A stretch of DNA of 11,166 nucleotides from Desulfobacteraceae bacterium (GCA_013202725.1 JABMRH010000185.1:1-11166); one strand, 5' to 3'; shown: positions 1 through 8,435, numbered from the stretch's first letter. Program-made: numbers and translations. The notes: generated by a model not told the origin, from the sequence alone.

Positions 1-25
1 GGTTCGAATCCCTCTCTCTCCGCCA
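1..25 (+). tRNA. 3' end of a tRNA, probably tRNA-Ser (truncated by the window edge)
   Basis: Only the T-arm and acceptor 3' half are present. They read as the last two bases of the 5' T-stem (GG), the T-loop TTCGAAT, the 3' T-stem CCCTC, the acceptor strand TCTCTCC, discriminator G and an encoded CCA. The 25 bases partition exactly into 2+7+5+7+1+3. The implied 5' acceptor strand is GGAGAGA, which together with a G discriminator is typical of bacterial tRNA-Ser. The anticodon and variable arm lie outside the window, so the isotype is inferred. Transcription is toward the converging sat gene and ends at the hairpin that follows. Confidence 0.85.
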
Positions 26-52
26 GTTTTTAATTTTTGGATTGAAAGGCAT

Positions 53-88
53 AAAAAAAGGAGGCAGCCAAAGCTGCCTCCTTTTTTT
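53..88. terminator. bidirectional intrinsic terminator between tRNA and sat
   Basis: A run of seven A (53-59) leads into stem GGAGGCAGC (60-68), a CAAA loop (69-72), the matching stem GCTGCCTCC (73-81) and a run of seven T (82-88). The palindrome is perfect over 16 bp and has a U-tract in either direction. It can therefore terminate the plus-strand tRNA transcript and the minus-strand sulfate-reduction cassette, whose last gene ends 33 bp away. Confidence 0.93.
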
Positions 89-120
89 GTTAAGGATACA
101 CTATTTATGGAATTGATCTA

Positions 121-1404
121 TTATTTCATAGTAGTGGCATCAGCATGGCTCTGCATCTTGATTTCAACTTTCTCAGTCAGGCCTTGATAGTACTCGCGAA
201 GAATTGTCAATACCTCATCGCGACCAAAGTGATCAGGAATGTCACCACCTTCTGAGAGCATCTTACGAAGCTTTGTTCCGGAAAGGACAACACGATCTTC
301 TTTTTGATGCGGGCAGGTTCTCAGCGATGCCATTCCGTCGCACTTAAAGCAATAGAATGTCCAATCGATCTTTAACGGTTCGCAAAGAAGCCTTTTCCCG
401 GGATCTTCCGGTTTTGGGATCTCATCAAAGATATACTGTGCATCAAACAGACCATAGAAGTCGCCAACACCAGCGTGATCACGGCCGATTATCATCCTGT
501 TGACGCCGTAGTTCTGCCTGAAGGTGGCGTGAAGCAGGCCTTCTCTCGGTCCGCCATAACGCATGTCAAGGGGATATCCGCCCTGAACGATATTATCTTT
601 GCTGAAGTAACCGTCAATAAGGGTATTGATGCATTTGATGCGGGTTTCAGCCGGGATATCACCGGGCTTAAGGGACCCGACCAGAGAGTGAATGAACACG
701 CCGTCACATACCTCAACGGCGATTTTGGCAAGATACTCATGGGACCGGTGCATAGGGTTCCTGAGCTGAAGCGCTGCGACCGTGCTCCATCCCTTTTCAT
801 CAAAAATGGCGCGCGATTGCGCCGGGGTCATATAGGTGCCGGCAAACTTTTCGGGGAAATCACCTTCACTAAGCACCTTGACAGGACCGGCCAGGTTGTA
901 ATCTTTCTGATTCATAACCATGATAACGCCGGGATGATCTTCAGGAGCGATCTTCCAGAAATTATCGCCGACAGATTCTTCACCTTTGCCCTTGTAAACC
1001 TTTTCGCATTCCCATTTTTTATCAGCCTCGGTCATCTCATATTTTTCAGTGACCTTCATGGTGGCCATGATCTCTCCGGATTTATTCTGAAGGGCAATTT
1101 CTTCACCTTCATTGATGCTGTCGGCATCTTCCTTAGATGCTGATAGAGTCACAGGCACAGGCCAAAATGTGCCGTCGGTCAGCAAAAAGTTTTCGCAAAC
1201 ACACTTCCAGTCAGCCTTGGTCATAAAACCGGTTAACGGGCTGAATCCGCCAATGCCCATCATAATAAGATCGCCGTTCTCACGACCAGAAATGGGAATG
1301 GTTTTTAAAGTTTTTGCCTTTTCCTTCTCTGCTTCCAGTTCACTTCCTTCCAGCAAACAACAGACTAACCCTTTTCCTCCATGTGGTGGTACTAATTTTG
1401 ACAT
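121..1404 (-). CDS. sat: dissimilatory ATP sulfurylase (sulfate adenylyltransferase)
   Basis: This cytoplasmic enzyme makes APS and pyrophosphate from sulfate and ATP, the activation step of dissimilatory sulfate reduction. At 427 aa it has the usual length of the monofunctional family, with no APS-kinase domain. The nucleotide-binding signature QLRNPMHRSHE is at 213-223 and GRDHAGVG is at 307-314. SGTKLRKML follows near 385-393. Cys352, Cys355, Cys364 and His366 form a CxxC-x8-C-x-H cluster in the place where many prokaryotic Sat proteins bind zinc; that role is inferred. The ATG is preceded by AAGGAGAA at a good distance. It is the last gene of the cassette, 85 bp after qmoC. That gap is very AT-rich but shows no clear hairpin terminator, so read-through from qmoC is plausible and a separate promoter cannot be excluded. 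Confidence 0.97.
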   Translation of the reverse strand: MSKLVPPHGGKGLVCCLLEGSELEAEKEKAKTLKTIPISGRENGDLIMMGIGGFSPLTGFMTKADWKCVCENFLLTDGTFWPVPVTLSASKEDADSINEGEEIALQNKSGEIMATMKVTEKYEMTEADKKWECEKVYKGKGEESVGDNFWKIAPEDHPGVIMVMNQKDYNLAGPVKVLSEGDFPEKFAGTYMTPAQSRAIFDEKGWSTVAALQLRNPMHRSHEYLAKIAVEVCDGVFIHSLVGSLKPGDIPAETRIKCINTLIDGYFSKDNIVQGGYPLDMRYGGPREGLLHATFRQNYGVNRMIIGRDHAGVGDFYGLFDAQYIFDEIPKPEDPGKRLLCEPLKIDWTFYCFKCDGMASLRTCPHQKEDRVVLSGTKLRKMLSEGGDIPDHFGRDEVLTILREYYQGLTEKVEIKMQSHADATTMK

Positions 1405-1489
1405 TGATTTATTCTCCTTTATTATTAACTCACGATTAAAATCAAAATGCTTTCAACCTTTTTATCATTTCAAATATAATAATATATAT

Positions 1490-2620
1490 TTATCTATTCC
1501 CGTATTCACCGTATGCCATTGCAACTGTCCTGTAAACAAGATGGGCAAGCTTGGAAAACGGCAAAAATATAAACAGATGGAATACAAACATAAGATGTAT
1601 GAAATATAGAGCGTAAGAAAGACCGGCTATTCCCGCCAGCCTTGTCATTTCTGTTAACATGCCGGTGGCGCCAAGACCAAGAACAAGTATAAGCAGATAC
1701 CAGTCCTTGTAGCTGGTCACCTGATCTGTTTTGCCCATACGATTTTTTATCATCAATGCGCTACCGATAATCAGGGCTATGCCGCTCACATTGGCAAGCC
1801 ATTTAACCGGGTTCATCTGGGAATATGGGCCGTGAATCTGAAAAACATAAAGCACGACAAAAAATATGTTTGTCACAATAAAAAGCCCGATAAATGAATA
1901 AAATACCATAAGATGCGCTGTTGCACGCTCTTTATTTTCGTCGCACTCAGAAAACTTGCTGTGCTTTAATATGGTCGGAATAACGCTGAAAAGCCCCCGT
2001 ATAAGACCTCCGATTTCCAGTTTCTTCTTATCTGTTTTGCCTTCAAGCACTGCGTTTTCATGCATATCATTTACAAATCTTTTGAGCCCTATTCCGAAAA
2101 CTACTACAGCCCATGCGGCAAGCGGGACAAAAATCATGTCAACAAGCCATGAGGAAAAGAAATTTGAATGAACGATTTTATCTCCGCCCGGAGTAAAATC
2201 GAGCAGGCCTGTGATAAAGCCAAGCACCAGAAATATAACCACAGGAAGTCCCAATAGCACAGGCAGTTTTTTGGGATCATTTACAGCCTTTCCTATAAAT
2301 TTCGGCACAGCATATTCTGAAATTGCATAGGAGCGAATAGCCCCAAGCACATCACCTGGCTTTGCGCCGCGAGGGCACATGGTAGTGCAATCTCCGCAAT
2401 TATGGCACAGCCATATGTCCATGCTGCCAACCAGTTTATCCTTCAAACCCCATGATGCGGCAATCATCTCTTTTCTTGGAAAGGGCTTATTATCCGGAGC
2501 AATCGGGCAGACCACCGAACAGGTTGCGCATTGAAAACACTTTTTAAGTGTATCACCCCCAAGCCCGACCACCTCTTTAATAAACTCTAAATTGGGCTCA
2601 ACCAGGCATTTATCCGCCAT
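1490..2620 (-). CDS. qmoC: QmoC, membrane haem b/iron-sulfur subunit of the quinone-interacting oxidoreductase complex
   Basis: QmoC is the membrane anchor of QmoABC. It is thought to oxidise menaquinol and deliver electrons to the soluble QmoA/QmoB and on to APS reductase. The 376 aa protein fuses an HdrC-like ferredoxin domain to an HdrE/NarI-like cytochrome b domain. Two [4Fe-4S] motifs are intact: Cys28, 31, 34, 38 and Cys72, 75, 78, 82, each followed by Pro. About six hydrophobic helices follow, roughly 119-139, 158-179, 236-260, 275-292, 307-322 and 333-354. Histidines inside or at the ends of helices (His236, His342, His348, His360) are candidate haem ligands; the assignment is not provable from the sequence. 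The start ATG has GAGGAGGT upstream. It lies 95 bp after qmoB, a longer gap than between qmoA and qmoB, occupied by an inverted repeat. Confidence 0.96.
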   Translation of the reverse strand: MADKCLVEPNLEFIKEVVGLGGDTLKKCFQCATCSVVCPIAPDNKPFPRKEMIAASWGLKDKLVGSMDIWLCHNCGDCTTMCPRGAKPGDVLGAIRSYAISEYAVPKFIGKAVNDPKKLPVLLGLPVVIFLVLGFITGLLDFTPGGDKIVHSNFFSSWLVDMIFVPLAAWAVVVFGIGLKRFVNDMHENAVLEGKTDKKKLEIGGLIRGLFSVIPTILKHSKFSECDENKERATAHLMVFYSFIGLFIVTNIFFVVLYVFQIHGPYSQMNPVKWLANVSGIALIIGSALMIKNRMGKTDQVTSYKDWYLLILVLGLGATGMLTEMTRLAGIAGLSYALYFIHLMFVFHLFIFLPFSKLAHLVYRTVAMAYGEYGNR

Positions 2621-2638
2621 ACTGATACCTCCTCTTAC

Positions 2639-2711
2639 ATTGAATATTGAATATTGTTGATTGACGATTGATTAATGAAAAACTACTTCAATATTCAATC
2701 GTCAATCATCA
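2639..2711. repeat. long imperfect inverted repeat between qmoB and qmoC
   Basis: The arms at 2655-2679 and 2687-2711 are 25 bp each, with 22 complementary positions and a 13-bp perfect core (GATTGACGATTGA). They are separated by a 7-base loop (2680-2686). Beside it, 2639-2654 holds a tandem TGAATAT duplication. The structure starts within a few bases of the tandem qmoB stop codons (TAG TGA) and ends before the qmoC ribosome site. On the minus strand a short T-run lies in the loop, not after the stem, so it is a poor intrinsic terminator. It looks like a small dispersed palindromic element or an mRNA processing/stability hairpin. Confidence 0.75.
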
Positions 2712-2715
2712 ATCA

Positions 2716-5055
2716 CTAAAATCCCTTGAACGGGTTTGGACCAAGCTTCTCAACCATTTCCACAAAAGTATTGACGATCTCCGGAATCTTGTCATATTCA
2801 TCAATAGCCACCTGGAACTGCGCTACGCGCTCCTCTTCCAGGGCAAGGCTTGTCAGCGCCTCACCTATCTTCTTCATTCTAATATCAGCCAGCTCGCTAC
2901 CTTTTACAAAGTGGCACTGATAATCGTCGCCATGTTTGCAGCCGAGTAGAAAAATACCATCCATGCCCTGAGAAAGCGCATCCTTGATCCATATCACATT
3001 CACAGACCCAAGGCATCTGACCGGAATAAACCGGACATCAGCAGAATAAGTGAGCTTGTTCATTCCTGCAATGTCAAGAGCAGGATATGCGTCATTTTCA
3101 CAAACCAGCCCGAGGAATCTTAAGGGTGGTTCGCTGTAATCGTCTTCAGAAGGAACCCCAATCGCCTTTACCATAGATCCGATACTGTCGATATTATAAT
3201 CGGCAAAACCGATTATACGCTCAGGACAAGCGCCCATGCAAGTGCCGCAGCGCCTGCACCGTGTCGGGTTAGGCTTGGGTGTTCCCTTTTCGTCATCATC
3301 TAAAGCGCCAAACGGACATTCCTCTGTACACCTCTTGCATTGAGTGCATCTCTGGAAGAAAAAATCAGGAAACGTCATATCTCCTGACCTTGGATGTACT
3401 GCAACGCCCCTGTTTACAGACTCTATACATTGAATCGCTTTCAGGGCGGCTCCGGTAGCATCTTCGATAGACTCTTCAATTGTCATGCTACGCCGGATAC
3501 ACCCGGCAGCATAAATGCCAGTTCTCTGAGTTTCGTATGGAAAACAGATGAAATTTGAATCAGCATATTCGTTGAAAATTGCGTTATCACGGAAACCAGG
3601 TCCCTGCCTGTAGGCCAGATTAATTACAGGATCATCTACAGTTGCCGGAACCATGCCTGCCGCTAAAACAACCATATCTGCCTTGACCTGGATTTTTTCG
3701 CCCAGAAGGGTATTGTCCGCTTCGACAATTAGCCCGTCACCATTTTTGGCTACACTTATAACATCCCCTTTGGTTAAAAAGATACCTTCATCCTGCTGAA
3801 TACTCTTGTAAAAATTCTCCTGCAGTCCGGGTGTCCGCATGTGCTGGTAAAAGATATAAGCCTTGCCTTCAGGATAATCTTCACGCACATACTGTGCCTG
3901 CTTCAGAGCTACAAGGCTTGTTACCGAACCGGTATAGTCAAAGTCGCTGTCATCATCACCCTTGCCCGGGCTCTGAATAAATACAACAGATTTTGCTTCA
4001 TTTCCATCAGACGGCCTGGTTATCTTGCCTTTTGCGGCTATTTCCTCAAACTGATAATTGGTGACAACATCCGGCAGTTTGCCAAAGCCGAGATGGGTAA
4101 ACGCCTTACCTTCAAGCTTATCCGGTCTCCAGCCTGCGGCAAGAATCACCGCTCCAAACAGTTCGCCGTCAGGGTCAAGGGTTAAAATATCCTTTTTACC
4201 CTTGTTATATTCATTATAAACCTCGATGAGCTTTTCTACATCAAGCTCTTTACCGTTTTCATCAACCTTCATCTCATCAGGCAAAGGATATGGCACGTCA
4301 AATTCTGTTGCCTCTCCCGGTTTTTTAAGGGTCACGGTAAATTCACCTGGCTGACCGGCAATACGGGCAACTATACTGTTTGTTTTAACCTCAATGCCGG
4401 AGTAGGCTTCAGCCTCTTTGATTTTAGCCTCGATTATTGGCGGTATCAGGCTTTCAAAGGGATCTTCATTAGGCAGTTGCTTGCGGATTTTGGCTGCATT
4501 TCCGCCAAGTGATGCTTCCTTTTCAACTATAGTTACGTCATAGCCGGCCTTTGCGGCATCTATGGCAGCAGATATGCCTGTTATGCCGCCGCCGATAACA
4601 AGAATTCTTTTGCTGATTGTTTCGAGCATAGACGGTTCCGGCAAATCGATTTTTTCAACCTTTGCCATCCCCATCTTAATATAATCTTCCGCCAGCATTT
4701 GAAGCCTGTCAAAATGTTCACCATCGTCTTTTTGTTCTTCAGTAAGAGCCGGAAATTCTGACCTTGGATGTGACCATACAACCTGTTCTCTCAAGTTTAC
4801 CCGGTCAACAATACAGCCGGCAAAATTGAACACGTCAAAATTTACACGTCGTGAACAGCCTGCAATAATAAGGGTATTTATCCCGTCATCCGCAATATCC
4901 TTTTTTAACAGCTCAACCCCTTCCTTTCCGCAAAGAAAAGGATGGGTTTTGACTCCGATTCCCTCCTCTTTGGGGACTCCACACAAACCTTCTGTGTCAA
5001 GGACATCCCCGATTCCACAGCCTGTGCAGATATATACACCGTACTTTTTATCCAT
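2716..5055 (-). CDS. qmoB: QmoB, HdrA-like flavoprotein with two [4Fe-4S] clusters and a C-terminal MvhD-like domain
   Basis: QmoB is a soluble cytoplasm-facing subunit of QmoABC that carries electrons between QmoC/QmoA and APS reductase. At 779 aa it is the large form typical of the complex. An N-terminal region with scattered Cys (10, 13, 25, 42, 67, 81) precedes an FAD-binding Rossmann motif, VIGGGITGISAA, near 153-164. Two adjacent ferredoxin motifs follow at about 568-580 (CTQCKRCTEECP) and 599-611 (CRRCGTCMGACP). The rest, from about 645, resembles the MvhD/FrhD delta subunit, with PVRCLG and LLGCKHGDDYQC segments. The family's usual N-terminal CxxC of that domain is reduced to one Cys (LVCENDAYPA), so a canonical MvhD [2Fe-2S] site may be absent. 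The HdrA-type Cys cluster seen in QmoA is replaced by a cysteine-free stretch. The start has AGGAGG upstream, which lies inside the last codons of qmoA, 7 bp away, implying translational coupling. Confidence 0.96.
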   Translation of the reverse strand: MDKKYGVYICTGCGIGDVLDTEGLCGVPKEEGIGVKTHPFLCGKEGVELLKKDIADDGINTLIIAGCSRRVNFDVFNFAGCIVDRVNLREQVVWSHPRSEFPALTEEQKDDGEHFDRLQMLAEDYIKMGMAKVEKIDLPEPSMLETISKRILVIGGGITGISAAIDAAKAGYDVTIVEKEASLGGNAAKIRKQLPNEDPFESLIPPIIEAKIKEAEAYSGIEVKTNSIVARIAGQPGEFTVTLKKPGEATEFDVPYPLPDEMKVDENGKELDVEKLIEVYNEYNKGKKDILTLDPDGELFGAVILAAGWRPDKLEGKAFTHLGFGKLPDVVTNYQFEEIAAKGKITRPSDGNEAKSVVFIQSPGKGDDDSDFDYTGSVTSLVALKQAQYVREDYPEGKAYIFYQHMRTPGLQENFYKSIQQDEGIFLTKGDVISVAKNGDGLIVEADNTLLGEKIQVKADMVVLAAGMVPATVDDPVINLAYRQGPGFRDNAIFNEYADSNFICFPYETQRTGIYAAGCIRRSMTIEESIEDATGAALKAIQCIESVNRGVAVHPRSGDMTFPDFFFQRCTQCKRCTEECPFGALDDDEKGTPKPNPTRCRRCGTCMGACPERIIGFADYNIDSIGSMVKAIGVPSEDDYSEPPLRFLGLVCENDAYPALDIAGMNKLTYSADVRFIPVRCLGSVNVIWIKDALSQGMDGIFLLGCKHGDDYQCHFVKGSELADIRMKKIGEALTSLALEEERVAQFQVAIDEYDKIPEIVNTFVEMVEKLGPNPFKGF

Positions 5056-5062
5056 GGATTCC

Positions 5063-6340
5063 TTACCTCCTCACAAGGGTTTGAATGGCCTTCAGAGCCA
5101 TGCCGGTTGCATTCTGGTTCGATGATACTACGTCGGCAGGCTTATTTGCACATCCCGCAGCAAACATGCCGCCTTTTTCAAAATCGTTAATAATAAAACC
5201 TTCCTCATTGTATTTCAGATCAGCCGGAAGCTTGACATCTTTAGTTGTCGGCTGCATACCGGTGGCAAGGACAACCATTTCCACTTCCTGCTTGATCTTT
5301 TCACCTGTCACAGCATTTTCTGCAACCACGGTTATATTTTTGGAATCCGGATTTTCATTGACCTCTGCAACCTTGCCTTTTATAAAAAAAACATTTTTGT
5401 CTTCTTTAATTTTCTTGTAAAACTTTTCATACCTGTAGCCCGGAGTTCTAATATCAATATAAAAGATGTATATTTTGGCATCAGGATACCGCTCCCTTAT
5501 ATAAGTGACGTGTTTCAGTGAGGCCATACAGCAAATGTAGGAACAATAAGTAAGATGATTTTCATCCCTTGATCCCGCGCACTGAACAAAGGCAATGCTT
5601 TCCGGCTGTTTGCTGTCTGAGGGGCGGAGGATCTGTCCCTTTGTCGGCCCGTTGGGAGATGCCAGTCTTTCCACCATCATATTGGTAATGATGTTCTGAT
5701 ACTTGCCAAAGCCCAGATTGTCTATCTTTGCAGCATCATACGGTTCCCATCCCGTAGCCCATACAATGGCTCCAACTTTCAGGTTAATGGTTTTAGCTTC
5801 CATGTCAAGATCGACGGCGTCGTATTTACAGGCTTCCTTACACCGCTCGGCGTCATCGGTCCCGATGATCTGGGAAGAGATCACATAACGGGCCGGAAAA
5901 GCCATTTCAAAGGGGAGATAAGCGCCTTTGATCTTATTCATTCCAAAATTGAAATCGCTGGAAATTTCGGTTTCACAGGCCGCCTCGCAGTCCCCACAGC
6001 AGGTGCAGTTTTCGTTAACATACCTCGGGCTTAACTTGATAGTAACATCATAGTTGCCAAGTGTTCCGTCAACCTTCTCAACCTCTCCCAGTGTAAATAC
6101 TCTTATTTTTCGATTGTCTTTTATTCTTCTGAAATTAATTTCAAGACCGCAGGACGGGGGACAAAGCTTGGGAAAATATTGATTTAGCTGTGCCACTCTT
6201 CCGCCCAGGTAAGGATTTTTCTCGACCAGGAATACCTCGTACCCCACTTCGGCAGCTTCCAGGCATGTGGTCAACCCGCTTATTCCTCCTCCAACGACCA
6301 AAATGCTTCCGCTAACAGGGGCTGCTTTGTCTTCTGTCAT
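5063..6340 (-). CDS. qmoA: QmoA, HdrA-like FAD protein of the Qmo complex
   Basis: QmoA is the smaller HdrA-related flavoprotein of QmoABC and works with QmoB in electron transfer to APS reductase. I place the start at 6340, giving 425 aa, because GGAGGG lies about 5 bases upstream. An in-frame ATG at 6355 would add five residues but has no ribosome site. The FAD motif VVGGGISGL is near residues 15-23. Cys112, 115, 118 and 122 form C-x2-C-x2-C-x3-C, a plausible single [4Fe-4S] site, with a degenerate second pair at Cys167/Cys171. Near the middle are QCAGSRD and then YCSYICCMAS, the Cys-rich HdrA signature. A DIRTPGYRYEKFY segment follows, like the DIRTPG of HdrA proteins. The final codons (AGG AGG TAA) double as the qmoB ribosome site. 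The upstream terminator-like hairpin separates it from aprA. Confidence 0.96.
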   Translation of the reverse strand: MTEDKAAPVSGSILVVGGGISGLTTCLEAAEVGYEVFLVEKNPYLGGRVAQLNQYFPKLCPPSCGLEINFRRIKDNRKIRVFTLGEVEKVDGTLGNYDVTIKLSPRYVNENCTCCGDCEAACETEISSDFNFGMNKIKGAYLPFEMAFPARYVISSQIIGTDDAERCKEACKYDAVDLDMEAKTINLKVGAIVWATGWEPYDAAKIDNLGFGKYQNIITNMMVERLASPNGPTKGQILRPSDSKQPESIAFVQCAGSRDENHLTYCSYICCMASLKHVTYIRERYPDAKIYIFYIDIRTPGYRYEKFYKKIKEDKNVFFIKGKVAEVNENPDSKNITVVAENAVTGEKIKQEVEMVVLATGMQPTTKDVKLPADLKYNEEGFIINDFEKGGMFAAGCANKPADVVSSNQNATGMALKAIQTLVRR

Positions 6341-6387
6341 GCTATCCCTCCGCATTATGAATAAAAAAATGAGAAATCCGCTCTATT

Positions 6388-6420
6388 AAAAACCTCCAGG
6401 CATCTTGCGACACCTGGAGG
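6388..6420 (-). terminator. intrinsic terminator or attenuator between aprA and qmoA
   Basis: Read on the minus strand, CCTCCAGG (from 6420) and CCTGGAGG (ending 6393) form a perfect 8-bp GC-rich stem. It extends inward by four further pairs, two of them G-U, to a GCAA tetraloop. A run of five T follows immediately (6392-6388). This is a full rho-independent terminator shape in the direction of aprBA transcription. It lies about 50 bp upstream of the qmoA start and about 35 bp past the aprA stop. Partial read-through would give more apr than qmo mRNA. No obvious separate qmo promoter was identified in the short remaining spacer. Confidence 0.85.
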
Positions 6421-6426
6421 CAGCTT

Positions 6427-6449
6427 ATTCGACTATTGAACTGTCGAAT
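6427..6449. repeat. small inverted repeat just past the aprA stop
   Basis: The arms ATTCGAC (6427-6433) and GTCGAAT (6443-6449) are perfect over 7 bp with a 9-base loop. It sits 6 bp beyond the aprA stop codon and just upstream, in transcription order, of the terminator hairpin. It may be a 3'-end stabilising stem-loop of the apr message. It has no T-run of its own. Confidence 0.5.
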
Positions 6450-6455
6450 TGTTGA

Positions 6456-8435
6456 TTAATCAGGAATAATCTTGATGTAATCCTTCTTGAATATATCCCA
6501 TTTTCCGGCTTTTGGATCATACTTTGAGTTCGTAAAGCAGAACCAGTTCTCATCATCCTGTCCTGGATAATCAGACTGATAGTAGAATCCAGGATAACGT
6601 GTCTCTTTGCGGAACTGGATGTGACGCAGATGGGATTCAACAGTCCAGATACGATGATAAATTTCCCAGCATCTCATCAGCTCGTGAAGATCGCCGGCTG
6701 CCAGCTTCTCGCAGTCCTCACGCATTACCTGGAGCAGGTCCATAACAATTTCAAGGCTTTTTGAGCTTGTCTGATAGAAAGTAGCTGTGCCCGCGCCGTA
6801 TTCGTGGGTAGCCTTCATGAGCCGGAAAGCCATTCCTTCAGGCTTCACATAATTCGGGTTAATATCAACGGCAGTAGTATATGCACAATGATCGAGGTAA
6901 GTCCTGACAGGCTTGTAAACCAGATCAACAATTTCTTCTTTTGACATGCTCAGGGTCGGCGTGAAATCAGCGTTGTCGCGCACAAATCTAACCATTGCCT
7001 TCATTGCTACTCGTCCCTCGGCATGTGAACCGGATGAGAACTTGTGACCTGAACCGCCAACACCGTCACCAGATGTAAACAGACCGTCAACCGTTGTCAT
7101 GCGGTTGTAAACTTTGCCATTGGCTGCTTTAATCTTGTATGAATCAGGAACCCAGTCCAAATCCGGACCGGAAACCCAGAGACCGCAGCAACCGGAATGG
7201 GATCCGAGCAGGTACGGCTCGGTCGGCATAACCTCGGAATTCTTCTTTTCAGGCTCGCAGTTCTGCGCACACCAGAGGTTGGCCTGCCCGCAGGTCATGT
7301 CTAAGAAGTCTTCCCATGCCTCTGATTCAAGATGTTTTAGCTCTTTCTTGTCCAGTTTAGCGGCAAGATCGGCAAGAGCTGTCATAGTATCCATAATGAT
7401 CGGACCGCGGCCTGCCTTCATCTCAACGAGCATCAGATGGTTTCTAAGACAGGTCGGCGTAACCGCGGCAGTTCCATAAGGAGCATATTTCTCGAGTTCT
7501 GCCTTGGCGGCATCGCTGCCTGCAAACGCTTCACCGAGACCGTTTAGTGTTTTGGCCTTAAACAACAGAAACCATGCCCCGACAGGTCCATAACCATCCT
7601 TAAAACGGGCAGGGGTGAAACGGTTTTCCATCATGGTAAGCTCGGCGCCTACTTTCATACACATGGTGTACGATGAGCCGGCATTCCACACAGGATACCA
7701 TGCGCGGCCCATACCTTCGCCAACACTACGAGGCTGGTAGATATTTACTGCGCCGCCACAGGCTACCATCATGGTCTTGCACTTGATGATGTAAACCTTG
7801 TTTTCACGCACGGAAAAACCGACCGCGCCTGCAATCTGGTTTTCTTTGTTGGCATCGAGAAGAACCTCAACAATAAAAACACGCTCAAGAATATTTTCGT
7901 CTCCAATAGCCAGTTTGGCGGCTTCGGCAACGATTCTTTTGTAGGATTCTCCGTTAATCATTATCTGCCACTTGCCGGTGCGAACAGGTTTAGCGCCTGA
8001 CTTTAAGGTGCCCATTGTCTGGCCTTTTTTCCCGTCCATGTTCTTTCCGTCTTCTGACAATTTCCACATTGGCAGACCCCATTCCTCAAACAGATGGACA
8101 GAATCATCGATGTGATTTCCAAGGTCATAGATAAGGTCTTCACGAACAATGCCCATCAGGTCGTTGCGGACCATGCGAACGTAGTCTTCAACAGGATTTT
8201 CGCCGATATATGTGTTAATTGCCGACAATCCCTGAGCAACAGCGCCACTGCGCTCCAGGGCAGCCTTGTCAACCATAAGAACTGTCTGGCCTTCAGACAT
8301 CCATTTCTTTGCTTCAAAAGCGGAGCCGCAGGCAGCCATTCCGCCGCCCACAATCAGAATATCGACTTCTCGCTCTTCAACTTCCGGATCTCTTACGGCT
8401 TTGAGTTCACCCAAAACTTTATTTGGTAGTGCCAT
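6456..8435 (-). CDS. aprA: adenylylsulfate (APS) reductase, alpha subunit
   Basis: AprA is the catalytic FAD subunit of dissimilatory APS reductase. It reduces APS to sulfite and AMP in the cytoplasm as a complex with AprB. At 659 aa it matches the family length and belongs to the fumarate reductase/succinate dehydrogenase flavoprotein superfamily. The dinucleotide-binding motif IVGGGMAACG is at 28-37. ACGGAVNIYQPRS (225-237) and NRFTPARFKDGYGP (271-284) are conserved stretches; the latter carries arginines likely to contact the substrate, inferred from known AprA structures. A second FAD-contacting region, GSGHKFSSGSHAEGR, is near 460-475. The start has AAGGAGGA upstream. It lies 68 bp after aprB, with which it is surely co-transcribed, and is followed by a terminator-like hairpin. 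Confidence 0.98.
   Translation of the reverse strand: MALPNKVLGELKAVRDPEVEEREVDILIVGGGMAACGSAFEAKKWMSEGQTVLMVDKAALERSGAVAQGLSAINTYIGENPVEDYVRMVRNDLMGIVREDLIYDLGNHIDDSVHLFEEWGLPMWKLSEDGKNMDGKKGQTMGTLKSGAKPVRTGKWQIMINGESYKRIVAEAAKLAIGDENILERVFIVEVLLDANKENQIAGAVGFSVRENKVYIIKCKTMMVACGGAVNIYQPRSVGEGMGRAWYPVWNAGSSYTMCMKVGAELTMMENRFTPARFKDGYGPVGAWFLLFKAKTLNGLGEAFAGSDAAKAELEKYAPYGTAAVTPTCLRNHLMLVEMKAGRGPIIMDTMTALADLAAKLDKKELKHLESEAWEDFLDMTCGQANLWCAQNCEPEKKNSEVMPTEPYLLGSHSGCCGLWVSGPDLDWVPDSYKIKAANGKVYNRMTTVDGLFTSGDGVGGSGHKFSSGSHAEGRVAMKAMVRFVRDNADFTPTLSMSKEEIVDLVYKPVRTYLDHCAYTTAVDINPNYVKPEGMAFRLMKATHEYGAGTATFYQTSSKSLEIVMDLLQVMREDCEKLAAGDLHELMRCWEIYHRIWTVESHLRHIQFRKETRYPGFYYQSDYPGQDDENWFCFTNSKYDPKAGKWDIFKKDYIKIIPD

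Noticed and set aside
475..1143. 222-codon plus-strand open frame opposite sat, and a 165-codon one at 1112-1609
   Set aside because: They lie antisense to the well-supported sat gene and its flank, show no recognisable domain and no good ribosome site. They are best explained as shadow frames.
1405..1489. Separate promoter or terminator between qmoC and sat
   Set aside because: The gap is AT-rich with several TATA-like strings on the minus strand, but no paired -35/-10 at correct spacing and no GC-rich hairpin with a T-tract could be identified.
6341..6355. ATG at 6355 as the qmoA start
   Set aside because: No ribosome site precedes it. The GGAGGG between the two ATGs is placed correctly only for the ATG at 6340.
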